NCBI GenBank assembly: GCA_964020155.1 | Contig: OZ026568.1 | Coordinates: forward strand, 1,634,540 to 1,650,319 | DNA: 15,780 nucleotides | Direction of reading: 5' to 3' | Source of the DNA: Chondrilla cf. caribensis | Taxonomy: Eukaryota; Porifera; Demospongiae; Chondrillida; Chondrillidae | Shown: positions 11,001 through 15,780 of the stretch, one piece after another | How positions within the stretch are numbered: the first letter of the stretch is position 1 | Layout of the letters: every line of letters begins with the position of its first letter | Notes under the pieces: model-generated | Told to the model about the DNA's origin: nothing | The model's input: the letters and a program-made list of their open reading frames with translations, nothing else | Databases searched by the model: none | Position numbers and translations under genes: made by a program

Positions 11001-11490
11001 AGTTCAAGTCCTGGAGTATCAAGTAAGGGTTGAGTGTAACTGTAATTAAATTATTCTTCACATATTTAATAGAATTTACATTATTATGCAGCATTAATTG
11101 CTACACCAGCTCCTCCGACCTCAACTACTAATTCTTCTGTAAGTTACACTTGAAATAATTGAATTTTCTACACTAATTTTACTAAATACGTATGCACACT
11201 TTTAATATTTATAGATACCTGATTGTAATTATGTGTTAACGGGTGTCATCAGTGGAGCAGTGACAGGAGTTGTGGTGGCCATTGTTACTGGTTTGGGGAC
11301 AGCCATTTTGATGTACTTTATTATGAGAAGAGTGCAAGTCGTCAAGTTTAAGTCAACCAGTCGTAACAACGTTGAAGGACATGTATATGATTTCCCAAAT
11401 GCAATTGTGGGAGAATGTGAACTGATGCGCAATCCTTCTCAAGTTAACCCTTGTGGAGAACAAGAATCAACTGACAATGATTATATTTGA
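2736..11490 (+). CDS. Multi-exon Ig/FN3 single-pass cell-surface receptor (5' end missing)
   Basis: Thirteen exons join in one frame to about 1053 residues: Ig1 (1-89), Ig2 (90-205), FN3a-d (206-572), FN3b' and FN3c' (573-752), a split FN3e (753-854), a cysteine-bearing FN3-like domain (855-946), a Pro/Thr/Ser stalk (947-962), a transmembrane helix (about 971-999) and a 54-residue tail. The layout is that of adhesion or signalling receptors of the Ig/FN3 type: the ectodomain would bind ligands or other cells and the tail would recruit adaptors. No kinase or phosphatase domain is present before the stop at 11488-11490. Introns are phase 1 throughout the ectodomain and phase 0 between stalk and membrane exon. 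N-glycosylation sequons are frequent (for example in FN3c, FN3d and FN3e). The signal peptide is not located, and an exon could be hidden in the gap at 8081-8280. Joins are inferred from splice signals and frame, not from transcripts. Confidence 0.82.
3003..4080 (+). other. Intron between Ig1 and Ig2
   Basis: AT-rich, with no open frame that carries a domain. A frame at 3744-3944 is hydrophobic, but its upstream acceptor (TTTGCAG near 3732) leads to an immediate TAG when read in phase 1. The intron holds a 13-bp perfect inverted repeat (3572-3584 with 3603-3615) and a 14-bp direct repeat (3074-3087 and 3118-3131). Confidence 0.65.
3572..3615. repeat. Perfect 13-bp inverted repeat with an 18-nt AT loop
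   Basis: The left arm CATTTCTATTGCT at 3572-3584 is the exact reverse complement of AGCAATAGAAATG at 3603-3615. The loop is almost entirely A and T. It sits within an intron and could be the relic of a short foldback element or a chance hairpin. There is no sign of a miRNA-length stem. Confidence 0.5.
4081..4428 (+). CDS. Exon: Ig-like domain 2
   Basis: The exon ends at a strong donor, GTGAGT at 4429, in phase 1. Two acceptors fit in phase: ATTTGCAG before 4081 and ATGTAG before 4096, 15 bases apart; I chose the first for its better pyrimidine tract. Ig hallmarks are VVACRST (B-strand Cys), MWSYPNG (C-strand Trp) and GDYTCTG (F-strand Tyr and Cys). There is an NGT sequon in the C-strand region. 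The N-terminal part (residues about 90-130 of the joined protein) is longer than a minimal Ig strand A and may be a linker. Confidence 0.82.
4429..5601 (+). other. Intron between Ig2 and FN3a
   Basis: It opens with a degenerate TG/CATG-rich tract (about 4430-4510, alternating purine and pyrimidine) and is otherwise AT-rich. No exon-like frame with splice signals was found. Confidence 0.65.
4430..4510. repeat. Degenerate TGTG/TGCA simple repeat in intron
   Basis: Alternating purine-pyrimidine sequence made of TGTG, TGCA and CATG steps begins right after the donor of the Ig2 exon. Such sequence can adopt Z-form DNA and mutates by slippage. It also creates spurious open frames on both strands. 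Confidence 0.6.
5602..5889 (+). CDS. Exon: FN3 domain a
   Basis: The acceptor TTCACACAG precedes 5602 and the donor GTGAGT follows 5889. The exon is 96 codons, phase 1-1. FN3 hallmarks are the B-strand Trp (SIVVTWNGAG), the C-strand core (VNGYYISWRR), the E-F Tyr (GVTYDITVWS) and a Ser/Thr-rich G strand (SRQVTTSES). This is the first FN3 repeat after the Ig pair and has no close copy elsewhere in the window. Confidence 0.85.
6078..6478 (+). repeat. Segmental duplicate, copy 1 (intron flank plus FN3b exon)
   Basis: These 401 bases align without any indel to 8376-8776 (constant offset 2298). I count 8 mismatches in the 143-base intronic part and 11 in the 258-base exon, about 95 percent identity. 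Homology ends at or very near the exon's 3' end: the following introns do not align by eye. The first bases, AGCTCCTACTG, also recur at the exon start 141 bases later. Confidence 0.9.
6221..6478 (+). CDS. Exon: FN3 domain b, copy 1
   Basis: The acceptor CACATCTCCAG precedes 6221 and the donor GTTTGT follows 6478. The exon is 86 codons, phase 1-1. FN3 features are APTVPRLLRVVD (strand A), CQLDWLPPAQPNGAV (strand B and turn, with the core Trp), YTVQYQTSG (strand C) and VRVQAVNTAGTS (strand F). The classical Tyr of the E-F region is absent (SGTSVIVRV). It differs from the copy at 8519-8776 at 7 of 85 residues. Confidence 0.87.
6751..7041 (+). CDS. Exon: FN3 domain c, copy 1
   Basis: The acceptor TCTTTCCTAG precedes 6751 and the donor GTATGT follows 7041. 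The exon is 97 codons, phase 1-1. FN3 features are TITVSWSAP (strand B), IDDYIVVYND (strand C), NLQHGTTYFLFVAARSEG (E-F turn and strand F with the tyrosine corner) and a Ser/Thr G strand. It is paralogous to 9169-9450. The copies differ in the first few codons (copy 1 is 3 codons longer) and in nine consecutive codons at 6900-6926. Confidence 0.87.
7327..7590 (+). CDS. Exon: FN3 domain d
   Basis: The acceptor TTTGTCCTACAG precedes 7327 and the donor GTATGA follows 7590. The exon is 88 codons, phase 1-1. It reads APVFGTPLTNSTSVQLTWSP (strands A-B), SVHSYRLTITGGG (strand C), LTPFTEYTVTIAAVD (E-F corner and strand F) and a Thr-rich G strand. An NST sequon lies before strand B. It has no second copy in the readable sequence; if the duplication was longer than the pair b-c, a copy could be in missing sequence. 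Confidence 0.86.
8037..8080. repeat. (TG)22 microsatellite abutting the assembly gap
   Basis: Twenty-two uninterrupted TG dinucleotides run directly into the N block, so the true tract length is unknown. It probably stopped the assembly. It produces meaningless Cys-Val and Thr-His frames on the two strands. Confidence 0.95.
8081..8280. other. Assembly gap, 200 N
   Basis: Exactly 200 unknown bases. The round number suggests an estimated or placeholder gap size. It lies just upstream of the second copy of a 95 percent identical duplication, where copy number is the main uncertainty. Confidence 0.99.
8376..8776 (+). repeat. Segmental duplicate, copy 2 (intron flank plus FN3b' exon)
   Basis: Indel-free counterpart of 6078-6478. 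Homology begins at AGCTCCTACTGCTAG in both copies; the sequences just before it differ. Confidence 0.9.
8519..8776 (+). CDS. Exon: FN3 domain b, copy 2
   Basis: The acceptor CACATCTCCAG precedes 8519 and the donor GTATGT follows 8776. The exon is 86 codons, phase 1-1. It has the same FN3 core as copy 1 (CQLEWLPPAQPNGAV, YTVQYQTSG, VRVQAVNTAGTS). Changes from copy 1 are Val to Ala, Ser to Pro, Asp to Glu, Asp to Asn, Thr to Ile, Leu to Pro and Ile to Thr. The last bases, just before the donor, also differ. Confidence 0.87.
8777..9168 (+). other. Intron between FN3b' and FN3c'
   Basis: It starts with ATGT/TACA-rich simple sequence (about 8777-8850) and ends with a TA tract before the acceptor TTTCTTAG. 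It does not visibly resemble the equivalent intron 6479-6750, although the flanking exons are close paralogues. No exon seen. Confidence 0.65.
9169..9450 (+). CDS. Exon: FN3 domain c, copy 2
   Basis: The acceptor CATTTCTTAG precedes 9169 and the donor GTATGT follows 9450. The exon is 94 codons, phase 1-1. It reads DPRPVSPMAVL (strand A), TITVSWSAP (B), IDDYVVVYNN (C), NLQHGTTYSLIVAARSEG (E-F). Outside the replaced nine-codon block and the first few codons, I count 11 amino-acid-changing and 3 silent codon differences from copy 1. NAS and NMT sequons lie in the C-C' region; copy 1 keeps only the NMT. Confidence 0.87.
9451..9543. repeat. Three tandem 31-bp repeats starting at a splice donor
   Basis: Units at 9451-9481, 9482-9512 and 9513-9543 share the core TATGTGGACTGTGGTA. 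The first and third begin with GTATGT, so the authentic donor of the FN3c' exon is repeated 62 bases downstream. The equivalent position after copy 1 (7042-7071) carries one unit only, so expansion came after the duplication, or contraction in the other copy. Confidence 0.85.
9544..10004 (+). other. Rest of the intron between FN3c' and FN3e
   Basis: Unremarkable, moderately AT-rich sequence. The frame at 9674-9868 on the minus strand has no domain and no supporting splice signals. No exon seen. Confidence 0.6.
10005..10211 (+). CDS. Exon: FN3 domain e, N-terminal half
   Basis: The acceptor TGAATTAG precedes 10005 and the donor GTAAGC follows 10211. The exon is 69 codons, phase 1-1. It codes for strands A to about E: APRPVSVVNTP, TSVMVSWSPADNPV (core Trp) and VTGYQLTVVILG (strand C), then a sequon-rich loop (NTT, NVS). 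The F-G half, with the tyrosine corner, is missing and is supplied by the next exon, so this is the one FN3 domain here with an internal intron. Confidence 0.83.
10212..10576 (+). other. Intron inside FN3e, CA-rich
   Basis: It contains a scattered CACA/CATG-rich stretch (about 10258-10510), similar in kind to the intronic simple repeats near 4430. No exon seen. Confidence 0.6.
10577..10675 (+). CDS. Exon: FN3 domain e, C-terminal half
   Basis: The acceptor CATCCTACAG precedes 10577 and the donor GTCAGG follows 10675. The exon is 33 codons, phase 1-1. It reads DPGVPYFVEVRVMESVRG (E-F turn and strand F) and then SSVFFSQETG (strand G), completing the fold started at 10005. Its small size makes it easy to miss in frame-based gene finding. 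Confidence 0.8.
10747..11022 (+). CDS. Exon: membrane-proximal cysteine-bearing FN3-like domain
   Basis: The acceptor CTGCTGTGTAG precedes 10747 and the donor GTAAGG follows 11022. The exon is 92 codons, phase 1-1. FN3-like features are the B-strand Trp (NRILSWRPIP), a tyrosine-corner-like IAGYTVTVTISDS and a Ser-rich end. Four Cys (DCDQ, HCND, TCFV, LTCI) probably form two disulphides, unlike the other FN3 domains here, which have no Cys or one. The domain is divergent, so FN3 is an inference from strand pattern. Confidence 0.72.
11092..11138 (+). CDS. Exon: Pro/Thr/Ser stalk
   Basis: The acceptor TTATTATGCAG precedes 11092 and the donor GTAAGT follows 11138. At 47 bases it takes the frame from phase 1 to phase 0. 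It reads LIATPAPPTSTTNSS, a short flexible segment likely to be O-glycosylated, between the last globular domain and the membrane helix. Confidence 0.75.
11215..11490 (+). CDS. Last exon: transmembrane helix and cytoplasmic tail
   Basis: The acceptor TATTTATAG precedes 11215 (phase 0), and the stop TGA is at 11488-11490. After IPDCNYVLT comes a Gly/Val/Ile-rich helix of about 28 residues (GVISGAVTGVVVAI and on to AILMYFIM), then the stop-transfer RR. The 54-residue tail is polar, with two tyrosines: GHVYDFPNAI, a possible SH2-binding site if phosphorylated, and the C-terminal NDYI, whose Asp at -2 and final Ile fit a class III PDZ ligand. The helix has small-residue (GxxxG-like) spacing that could support dimerisation. 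No enzymatic domain follows. Confidence 0.85.
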   Translation: MPDCNYVLTGVISGAVTGVVVAIVTGLGTAILMYFIMRRVQVVKFKSTSRNNVEGHVYDFPNAIVGECELMRNPSQVNPCGEQESTDNDYI

Positions 11491-12103
11491 GTTCACAGAG
11501 AGATTTGTAACCTTCTACAGATTAAACAGAAGGAAAAACATATCTACCAGGAACACAATCACCATGTACATTTGTGTATATATATATACTTTTGTATAAT
11601 AATATTAACAATACAGTATTTTCCAATTATAATACTTCTTCGGTTCATTTGATGGATATTTGAATTGAATTGAATTTTTCAGATAAAAATGTAGTGAAAA
11701 CCACTTGTGGGTTGATTTTTGATCCATAAGTTCCACACACTCATCACCAACACATTTACGCACACTAGAAATATGAAGGAAGTTATTAAGAAATTGTTGC
11801 GGCCAACTATAATGTTACACATCTTGCTGACCTGCAGTATATAATATATGACACATCTGGGAGGGCATCCATGCAATAATAATATCAGTATTTATTGTCA
11901 ATAATATTATGATAATTATTATTAATTGTTATTATCACTCACATTGTAATTGGGCAGGCTGTGTCTGGCAGGACACATGATATTATTAGTGATAAAATGT
12001 GATATTATTATACCTAACACAACTACATGTATATTATATATATATATATATACTACATTTTATATAAATAGCGAAGCCCTGAGGGCGAGTGTATTTTATA
12101 TGT

Positions 12104-12257
12104 CATAATGCCGGAGTATCCATGTCTTATATAACCATTATAGCATCCGTTGCTAACGCTTTATACTGTTGCTAGCGCTTTATACATTATAAAATTGCTG
12201 TATAATAGTGCTGTTTCTATGGTAACGGATGCTATTATAATATTTGGCATTATTATG
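12104..12257. mobile_element. Foldback, MITE-like inverted repeat
   Basis: Outer arms CATAATGCC (12104-12112) and GGCATTATTATG (12246-12257), and inner arms ATTATAGCATCCGTT (12137-12151) and AACGGATGCTATTATAAT (12224-12241), are reverse complements apart from short indels. The centre has two tandem 19-bp units (12149-12167, 12168-12186) with the core GCTTTATAC. Total about 154 bases, no coding capacity. This resembles a miniature inverted-repeat element, but I could not define clear target-site duplications because the flanks are AT-rich. Confidence 0.5.
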
Positions 12258-12345
12258 ATTATTATTACTATTATCATTATTATTATTATTTTTAATATTC
12301 TTATTTGTTGTATTATATATAATATAATAATATTATTATGATTTT
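12241..12345. repeat. ATT/AT-rich simple sequence
   Basis: Imperfect TATTAT and ATAATA runs directly follow the foldback repeat. They give a meaningless Ile-rich frame on the plus strand. Confidence 0.7.
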
Positions 12346-12626
12346 AGAGTATGAATTATAACACACAGTACACAGTTTTTATAAATACATAATACAATAT
12401 GAAGTGATCATTACCTGATGCACAACTGACTATAATGTTATTACAAAAGTGGACACTTAATATTATAAGATAAAGTATATATAATCAATTTCACATTAAG
12501 CAAGTGGTTATACTGTGAACAGGCACTACATACATGCTACCTTAGAGAACACACTGGCATAATAATACAAATGCACACATGCACTATCAGCTGCTACAGG
12601 AGATAAAACAGTTTTTACACCCTGCT

Positions 12627-14303
12627 TCACACTAGTACTAATACACTAAACGCATCATGTATGTTAGCTGGGTCTTCTTCCCCCCATTCAGAGCAGGTGA
12701 GAGGAAGTGGATCGATGTGTCCATCCTCTATCGGATACTCCACTCCTTCAATGAAAGGGAAGTCTTGAATGAGAAAACTTGGATTTTCCCCTGGTGAGTC
12801 CACAGGTGTGGGTGTATGGTCAGTGGGAGGACCTGGGCCAGATGTAGGGGTGTGTTCACCTGGAGGATCTGGACCAGATATGGGGGGGTGTTCACCAGGA
12901 GGATCTGGACCAGATATTGAGATGTGTTCACCACGAGGATCTGGACCAGATGCCGGGATGCGTTCACCTGGAGGAACTGGACCAGATGTCGGGATGTGTT
13001 CACCTGGAGGAACTGGACCAGATGTCAGGATGTGTTCACCAGGAGGATCTGGACCAGATGTCAGGATGTGTTCACCACGAAGATCTGGACCGGATGTCGG
13101 GATGCGTTCACCTGGAGGAACTGGACCAGATGTTGGGATGTGTTCACCTGAAGGAACTGGACGAGATGTCGGGATGCGTTCACCTGGAGGAACTGGACCA
13201 GATGTCGGGATGCGTTCACCAGGAGGATCTGGACCAGATGTCGGGATGTGTTCACCAGGGGGATCTGGACCAGATGTCGGGATGTGTTCACCAGGGGGAT
13301 TTGGACCAGATGTTGAGATGTGTTCACCACGAGGATCTGGACCAGATGTCGGGATGCGTTCACCTGGAGGATCTGGACCAGATGTCGGGATATGTTCACC
13401 TGGAGGATCTGGACCAGATGTCAGGATGTGTTCAACACGAGGATCTGGACCAGATGTCGGGATGGGTTCACCTGGAGGATCTGGACCAGATGTCGGGATA
13501 TGTTCACCTGGAGGATCTGGACCAGATGTCGGGATGTGTTCAACACGAGGATCTGGATCAGATGTCGGGATATGTTCACCTGGAGGATCTGGACCAGATG
13601 TCGGGATGTGTTCACCAGGAAGATCTGGACCAGATGTCGGGATGTGTTCACCGGGAAAATCTGGAATGGGTGTGAGGATGCGTTCCCCAGGAGGATCCGG
13701 ATCAGGTGTTGGGGTACGTTTACCAGGAGGTGATGTGAGGACGTGCTCACTCAGCTCATTGGATAGACCCAGCCCAGATGTGATCTCCTCTTTCCAGGGA
13801 AACAGCTGGGAATCAGGTTCACAAGTACACACAAGTGAGCCTACAGGCAATGAAGGGCTGTTTACATCTGGTGGATTCTGAGGCTCATCCAGAGGTGATG
13901 GACAGCCCTTGTTGTCAAACTCTGTATCTGCAAAAGACCCATTTTGACCAAATGGAGATACAGACTGCCGGTCACTCTCAAGGGTCGATGAGGACTCCGG
14001 TGTGACTGATGGGCTATTGTTATCAGTCTGCATACCAGCCAACTGCTGATTCCCCAATGTTTTGCCAGATGATGAAGAATTGTTGTTGGTGAACCCTGGC
14101 AGTCCCTCTCCAGTGTGTGAAGATGCTGGATTGTGGTTTGCTTCATCAAATGAAACTGCGGAGTTGTTGTCACTCTTTAGAAGCTCTGGATTGGCATTGT
14201 ATTGCTTCTTGACTATACCCAAGGGATGAGGCGGTCTTGACAAGTTCATTTCTAACAATGTCTGATGTACTTCTTCTTTCACTCGCTTTGCCACTTCATT
14301 ATT
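12627..14303 (-). CDS. Exon 3 of the Pro-rich repeat protein gene
   Basis: The acceptor ATGCTAG precedes 14303 on the minus strand, phase 0; the stop TGA is at 12629-12627. It gives 558 residues: the rest of the helical segment (NNEVAKRVKEEVHQTLLEMN), a Ser/Asn/Pro-rich linker with two Cys (VCTCEPDS), the repeat block 13700-12801, and a C-terminus ending in the hydrophobic VLVLV. The long open frames antisense to the repeat block are by-products of its 36-base period. Confidence 0.87.
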   Translation of the reverse strand, partial: NNEVAKRVKEEVHQTLLEMNLSRPPHPLGIVKKQYNANPELLKSDNNSAVSFDEANHNPASSHTGEGLPGFTNNNSSSSGKTLGNQQLAGMQTDNNSPSVTPESSSTLESDRQSVSPFGQNGSFADTEFDNKGCPSPLDEPQNPPDVNSPSLPVGSLVCTCEPDSQLFPWKEEITSGLGLSNELSEHVLTSPPGKRTPTPDPDPPGERILTPIPDFPGEHIPTSGPDLPGEHIPTSGPDPPGEHIPTSDPDPRVEHIPTSGPDPPGEHIPTSGPDPPGEPIPTSGPDPRVEHILTSGPDPPGEHIPTSGPDPPGERIPTSGPDPRGEHISTSGPNPPGEHIPTSGPDPPGEHIPTSGPDPPGERIPTSGPVPPGERIPTSRPVPSGEHIPTSGPVPPGERIPTSGPDLRGEHILTSGPDPPGEHILTSGPVPPGEHIPTSGPVPPGERIPASGPDPRGEHISISGPDPPGEHPPISGPDPPGEHTPTSGPGPPTDHTPTPVDSPGENPSFLIQDFPFIEGVEYPIEDGHIDPLPLTCSEWGEEDPANIHDAFSVLVLV

Positions 14304-15537
14304 CTAGCATAATTGAGAAACAACATGTTACATGATTATATCAACAGGCAGATGACACCCACTAACATACATAGTCTTGCAGCACTACTGCCACACACTA
14401 CACATATAGATAGCTTTTAGATCCAACCATATTCAAACTCTCACCTCCAGAATCTTGCTGAGCGCTTTCAGTTCCTCTTTCACATCCATAACTTCCTTAG
14501 AGAGTCTCTAATATAGAACAAGAGACATGCCGGTCATCAAAGCCAATGCCGACCTATCCCATACATGTTTCACTATCATGCCTATACTCTATGAACTATA
14601 ATGAATTATTACAATACTAAACATGATGTGGTTTAATCATTCAAACTTTGGGCCGTTTCCAATACAATTGTTTTGAATTTGAATACATGCTGTCATGTCT
14701 AAGGATACAAATATGTACACTTTGTAATACATAAAGCTGAAGTTGACTTATATTCGAATCAAATTGATAAAGCTCAGATCAGGTCATGTTAAACACAATT
14801 TGGCAGTTACATATTGTGCAGCTTTGACTATAATAATGATTTTAGGACACTGATGGGACTTTCAAAGATAATAATTTAGCTTGAAACATCATATGAACTT
14901 TACACAAAGGAATTATCTGTGGTTACAAATTTGAGTGGGTACGTATCCATGAAACACCAACAGCCAAATTAGATCCCAAGCCAACATTTCCGGGGATATA
15001 ATGACTCTTCACAAATCAACGGTTCCCCACCAGTACCCTGTTAGAACAAGGTGTACAAAGTCTACATAACAGGGTAATGTGAGGCTCTGAAGACCGAGTG
15101 CACAATGCTCAGGACTTCAGATTAGACTAACATTATCACTATAAGCACATGCAAAGTCAGCACATGTAGGTTTGCAGGTGTGGGAACATTGTCAGAAGAC
15201 AATGACATCATCCAATCCTAAATCGGATACTCCCTTATTGAACCCTTCAGTGAGCTTTTTTGCAGACAAAACACATCACATATGAATGTCAATTACTAAT
15301 TTATACAAGTTAAAGGCTTACGGCGAAAGAGGTACACGCTGTCACTGGTTCTTCGCGACTACGTGTAATCTTCTTGGTTTCATCAATAGCGACTTTACCG
15401 TCTTCGTTCTCATCATCGGCACCAAGATCCGAATCAAACATGAACGTTTTGCCACGTTTCTCTTCATATGATGCGTCAAGTTCGTCAAACGAACCACCTT
15501 TTTCTCGGCCGCGTTCTTGCAAACTAATGGCAGACAT
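12627..15537 (-). CDS. Three-exon gene for a 651-residue Pro-rich repeat protein, family not recognised
   Basis: Exons 15537-15322, 14507-14445 and 14303-12627 join in phase 0 to 651 residues. The N-terminus (1-72) is acidic and charged. Residues about 73-115 are strongly helical and may form a coiled coil (VMDVKEELKALSKILE, then VAKRVKEEVHQTLLEM). Residues 116-290 are Ser/Asn/Pro-rich and look disordered. Residues 295-594 are 25 tandem 12-residue repeats around PDPPGEHIPTSG. The unique C-terminus (595-651) contains FPFIEGVEYPIEDG and CSEWGEEDP. There is no signal peptide, membrane helix or catalytic motif, so it is probably a cytoplasmic or nuclear scaffold-like protein; that is inference. 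The start has A at -3 and an in-frame TAA 24 bases upstream (15559-15561). Nothing ties it to the receptor gene except position. Confidence 0.82.
12801..13700 (-). repeat. Coding minisatellite, 25 units of 36 bp
   Basis: The block is exactly 900 bases, 25 units with no indels, each encoding 12 residues around PDPPGEHIPTSG. Variable positions are 2 (D, V, N, G), 4 (P, R, S), 5 (G, V), 8 (H, R, P) and 10 (P, L, S). Units 5-7 and 8-10 (counting from the N-terminus) form a near-identical 108-bp higher-order pair, 13437-13544 and 13329-13436, with two mismatches that I can see. The first and last units are the most diverged, as is usual for arrays that turn over in the middle. Confidence 0.95.
14445..14507 (-). 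CDS. Exon 2 of the Pro-rich repeat protein gene (21 codons)
   Basis: The acceptor ATATTAG and the donor GTGAGA (minus strand) bound exactly 63 bases, phase 0-0. It reads RLSKEVMDVKEELKALSKIL and a final Glu, an amphipathic helix with a heptad-like pattern that continues into exon 3. An alternative AG two bases in would break the frame. Confidence 0.8.
14508..15321 (-). other. Intron 1 of the Pro-rich repeat protein gene
   Basis: 814 bases with no exon-like frame. It contains a 10-bp perfect inverted repeat, TACCCTGTTA (15034-15043) with TAACAGGGTA (15067-15076). Confidence 0.7.
15322..15537 (-). CDS. Exon 1 of the Pro-rich repeat protein gene
   Basis: ATG at 15537-15535 in the context AAAAATGT; the donor GTAAGC follows 15322 in phase 0. 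It gives 72 residues: a basic start (MSAISLQERGREKGG), then an acidic patch (DSDLGADDENEDG) and ETKKITRSREE. CpG density is high (over 20 in 216 bases), as expected near a transcription start. Confidence 0.82.
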
Positions 15538-15780
15538 TTTTCCACTGAATTTGTGGTTTTACTCCTATAATAATATATGATAGGCCTATACAGAAGTATA
15601 CGGTACGTAGTCAGCTTCAAAAATTATGATAGCAGTTTTAAAACATCTATACATCTAGTTCCCTGGGAGGTTGTGTTTAATTGGCAGTGTCCATACGTGC
15701 ACGTGGTGCGCATGCATTATATACACCACTTTCCAAACATATTTTAACTTTCTATTATAAGGTCAAAAGGTTGACGTCTT
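15538..15780 (-). promoter_or_regulatory. 5' flank of the Pro-rich repeat protein gene
   Basis: Upstream of the ATG on the minus strand lie a TATATAAT (15723-15716), a palindromic CACGTG E-box (15700-15705) and a GCGCATGC palindrome beside it (15708-15715) that partly matches an NRF-1 site. Spacing to the ATG is about 165-190 bases. These are motif matches only; the transcription start is unknown. Confidence 0.3.

Larger units (their letters stand above)
11491..12626. other. Convergent intergenic region, 3' ends of both genes
   Basis: AT-rich sequence between two stop codons on opposite strands. A variant poly(A) signal ATTAAA lies at 11521-11526, 31 bases after the receptor stop; no perfect AATAAA is near it. 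It contains (GAATT)n at 11652-11669, TA tracts near 11577 and 12034, the foldback repeat at 12104-12257, and ATT-rich simple sequence at 12241-12345. I see no coding region; the open frames here are simple-sequence translations. Confidence 0.6.

Noticed and set aside
12917..13750. Other long frames over the repeat block (12917-13675, 13320-13733, 13061-13399, 13421-13750)
   Set aside because: Same cause: a stop-free unit whose length is a multiple of three keeps several frames open.
12769..13881. 370-codon plus-strand open frame over the repeat block
   Set aside because: It is the antisense shadow of the 36-bp coding repeats. The minus-strand frame has a proper start exon, splice sites and non-repeat sequence on both sides; the plus frame has none of these.
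15066..15078. ATAACAGGGTAAT, identical to 13 bases of the I-SceI homing endonuclease site
   Set aside because: The other five bases of the 18-base site do not match and there is no intron-encoded endonuclease here; it is also half of a local inverted repeat. Chance match.
1..15780. tRNA, rRNA, CRISPR or prokaryotic operon features
   Set aside because: None seen. Intron structure, splice signals and domain content are eukaryotic, and no spaced direct-repeat array resembles CRISPR.

Overview
The window looks like genomic DNA from an early-branching metazoan. A demosponge such as Amphimedon is my best guess, because of the compact genes, AT-rich introns full of short simple repeats, and an Ig/FN3 cell-surface receptor built from phase 1 exons. 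This is a judgement from gene style, not from a match I could run. It holds two protein-coding genes that converge tail to tail.

Plus strand, about 2736-11490 (5' end not identified): a multi-exon gene for a single-pass membrane protein. In order it encodes two Ig-like domains, six single-exon or near-single-exon FN3 domains, one FN3 domain split over two exons, a cysteine-bearing FN3-like domain, a short Pro/Thr/Ser stalk, a transmembrane helix and a cytoplasmic tail of about 54 residues with two tyrosine motifs. Thirteen exons are readable (about 1053 residues). Every intron from Ig1 to the stalk is phase 1, so each domain can be duplicated or skipped in frame. Two neighbouring FN3 exons (6221-6478 and 6751-7041) recur as near copies at 8519-8776 and 9169-9450. 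A (TG)n tract and a 200-base assembly gap lie just before the second pair. No convincing signal-peptide exon was found; a CpG-dense stretch at 1-420 may be the promoter, and a 27-nt phase 1-1 micro-exon candidate lies at 637-663.

Between the genes, 11491-12626 is AT-rich and contains a foldback, MITE-like inverted repeat at 12104-12257. Minus strand, 15537-12627: a three-exon gene for a 651-residue soluble, largely disordered protein. It has an acidic N-terminus, a short helical, possibly coiled-coil stretch, a Ser/Asn-rich region, then 25 exact-length 12-residue Pro-rich repeats (a 900-bp, 36-bp-period coding minisatellite) and a unique C-terminus. I do not recognise its family. Its first exon is CpG-rich, as expected for a 5' end. 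Nothing links the two genes functionally beyond position.
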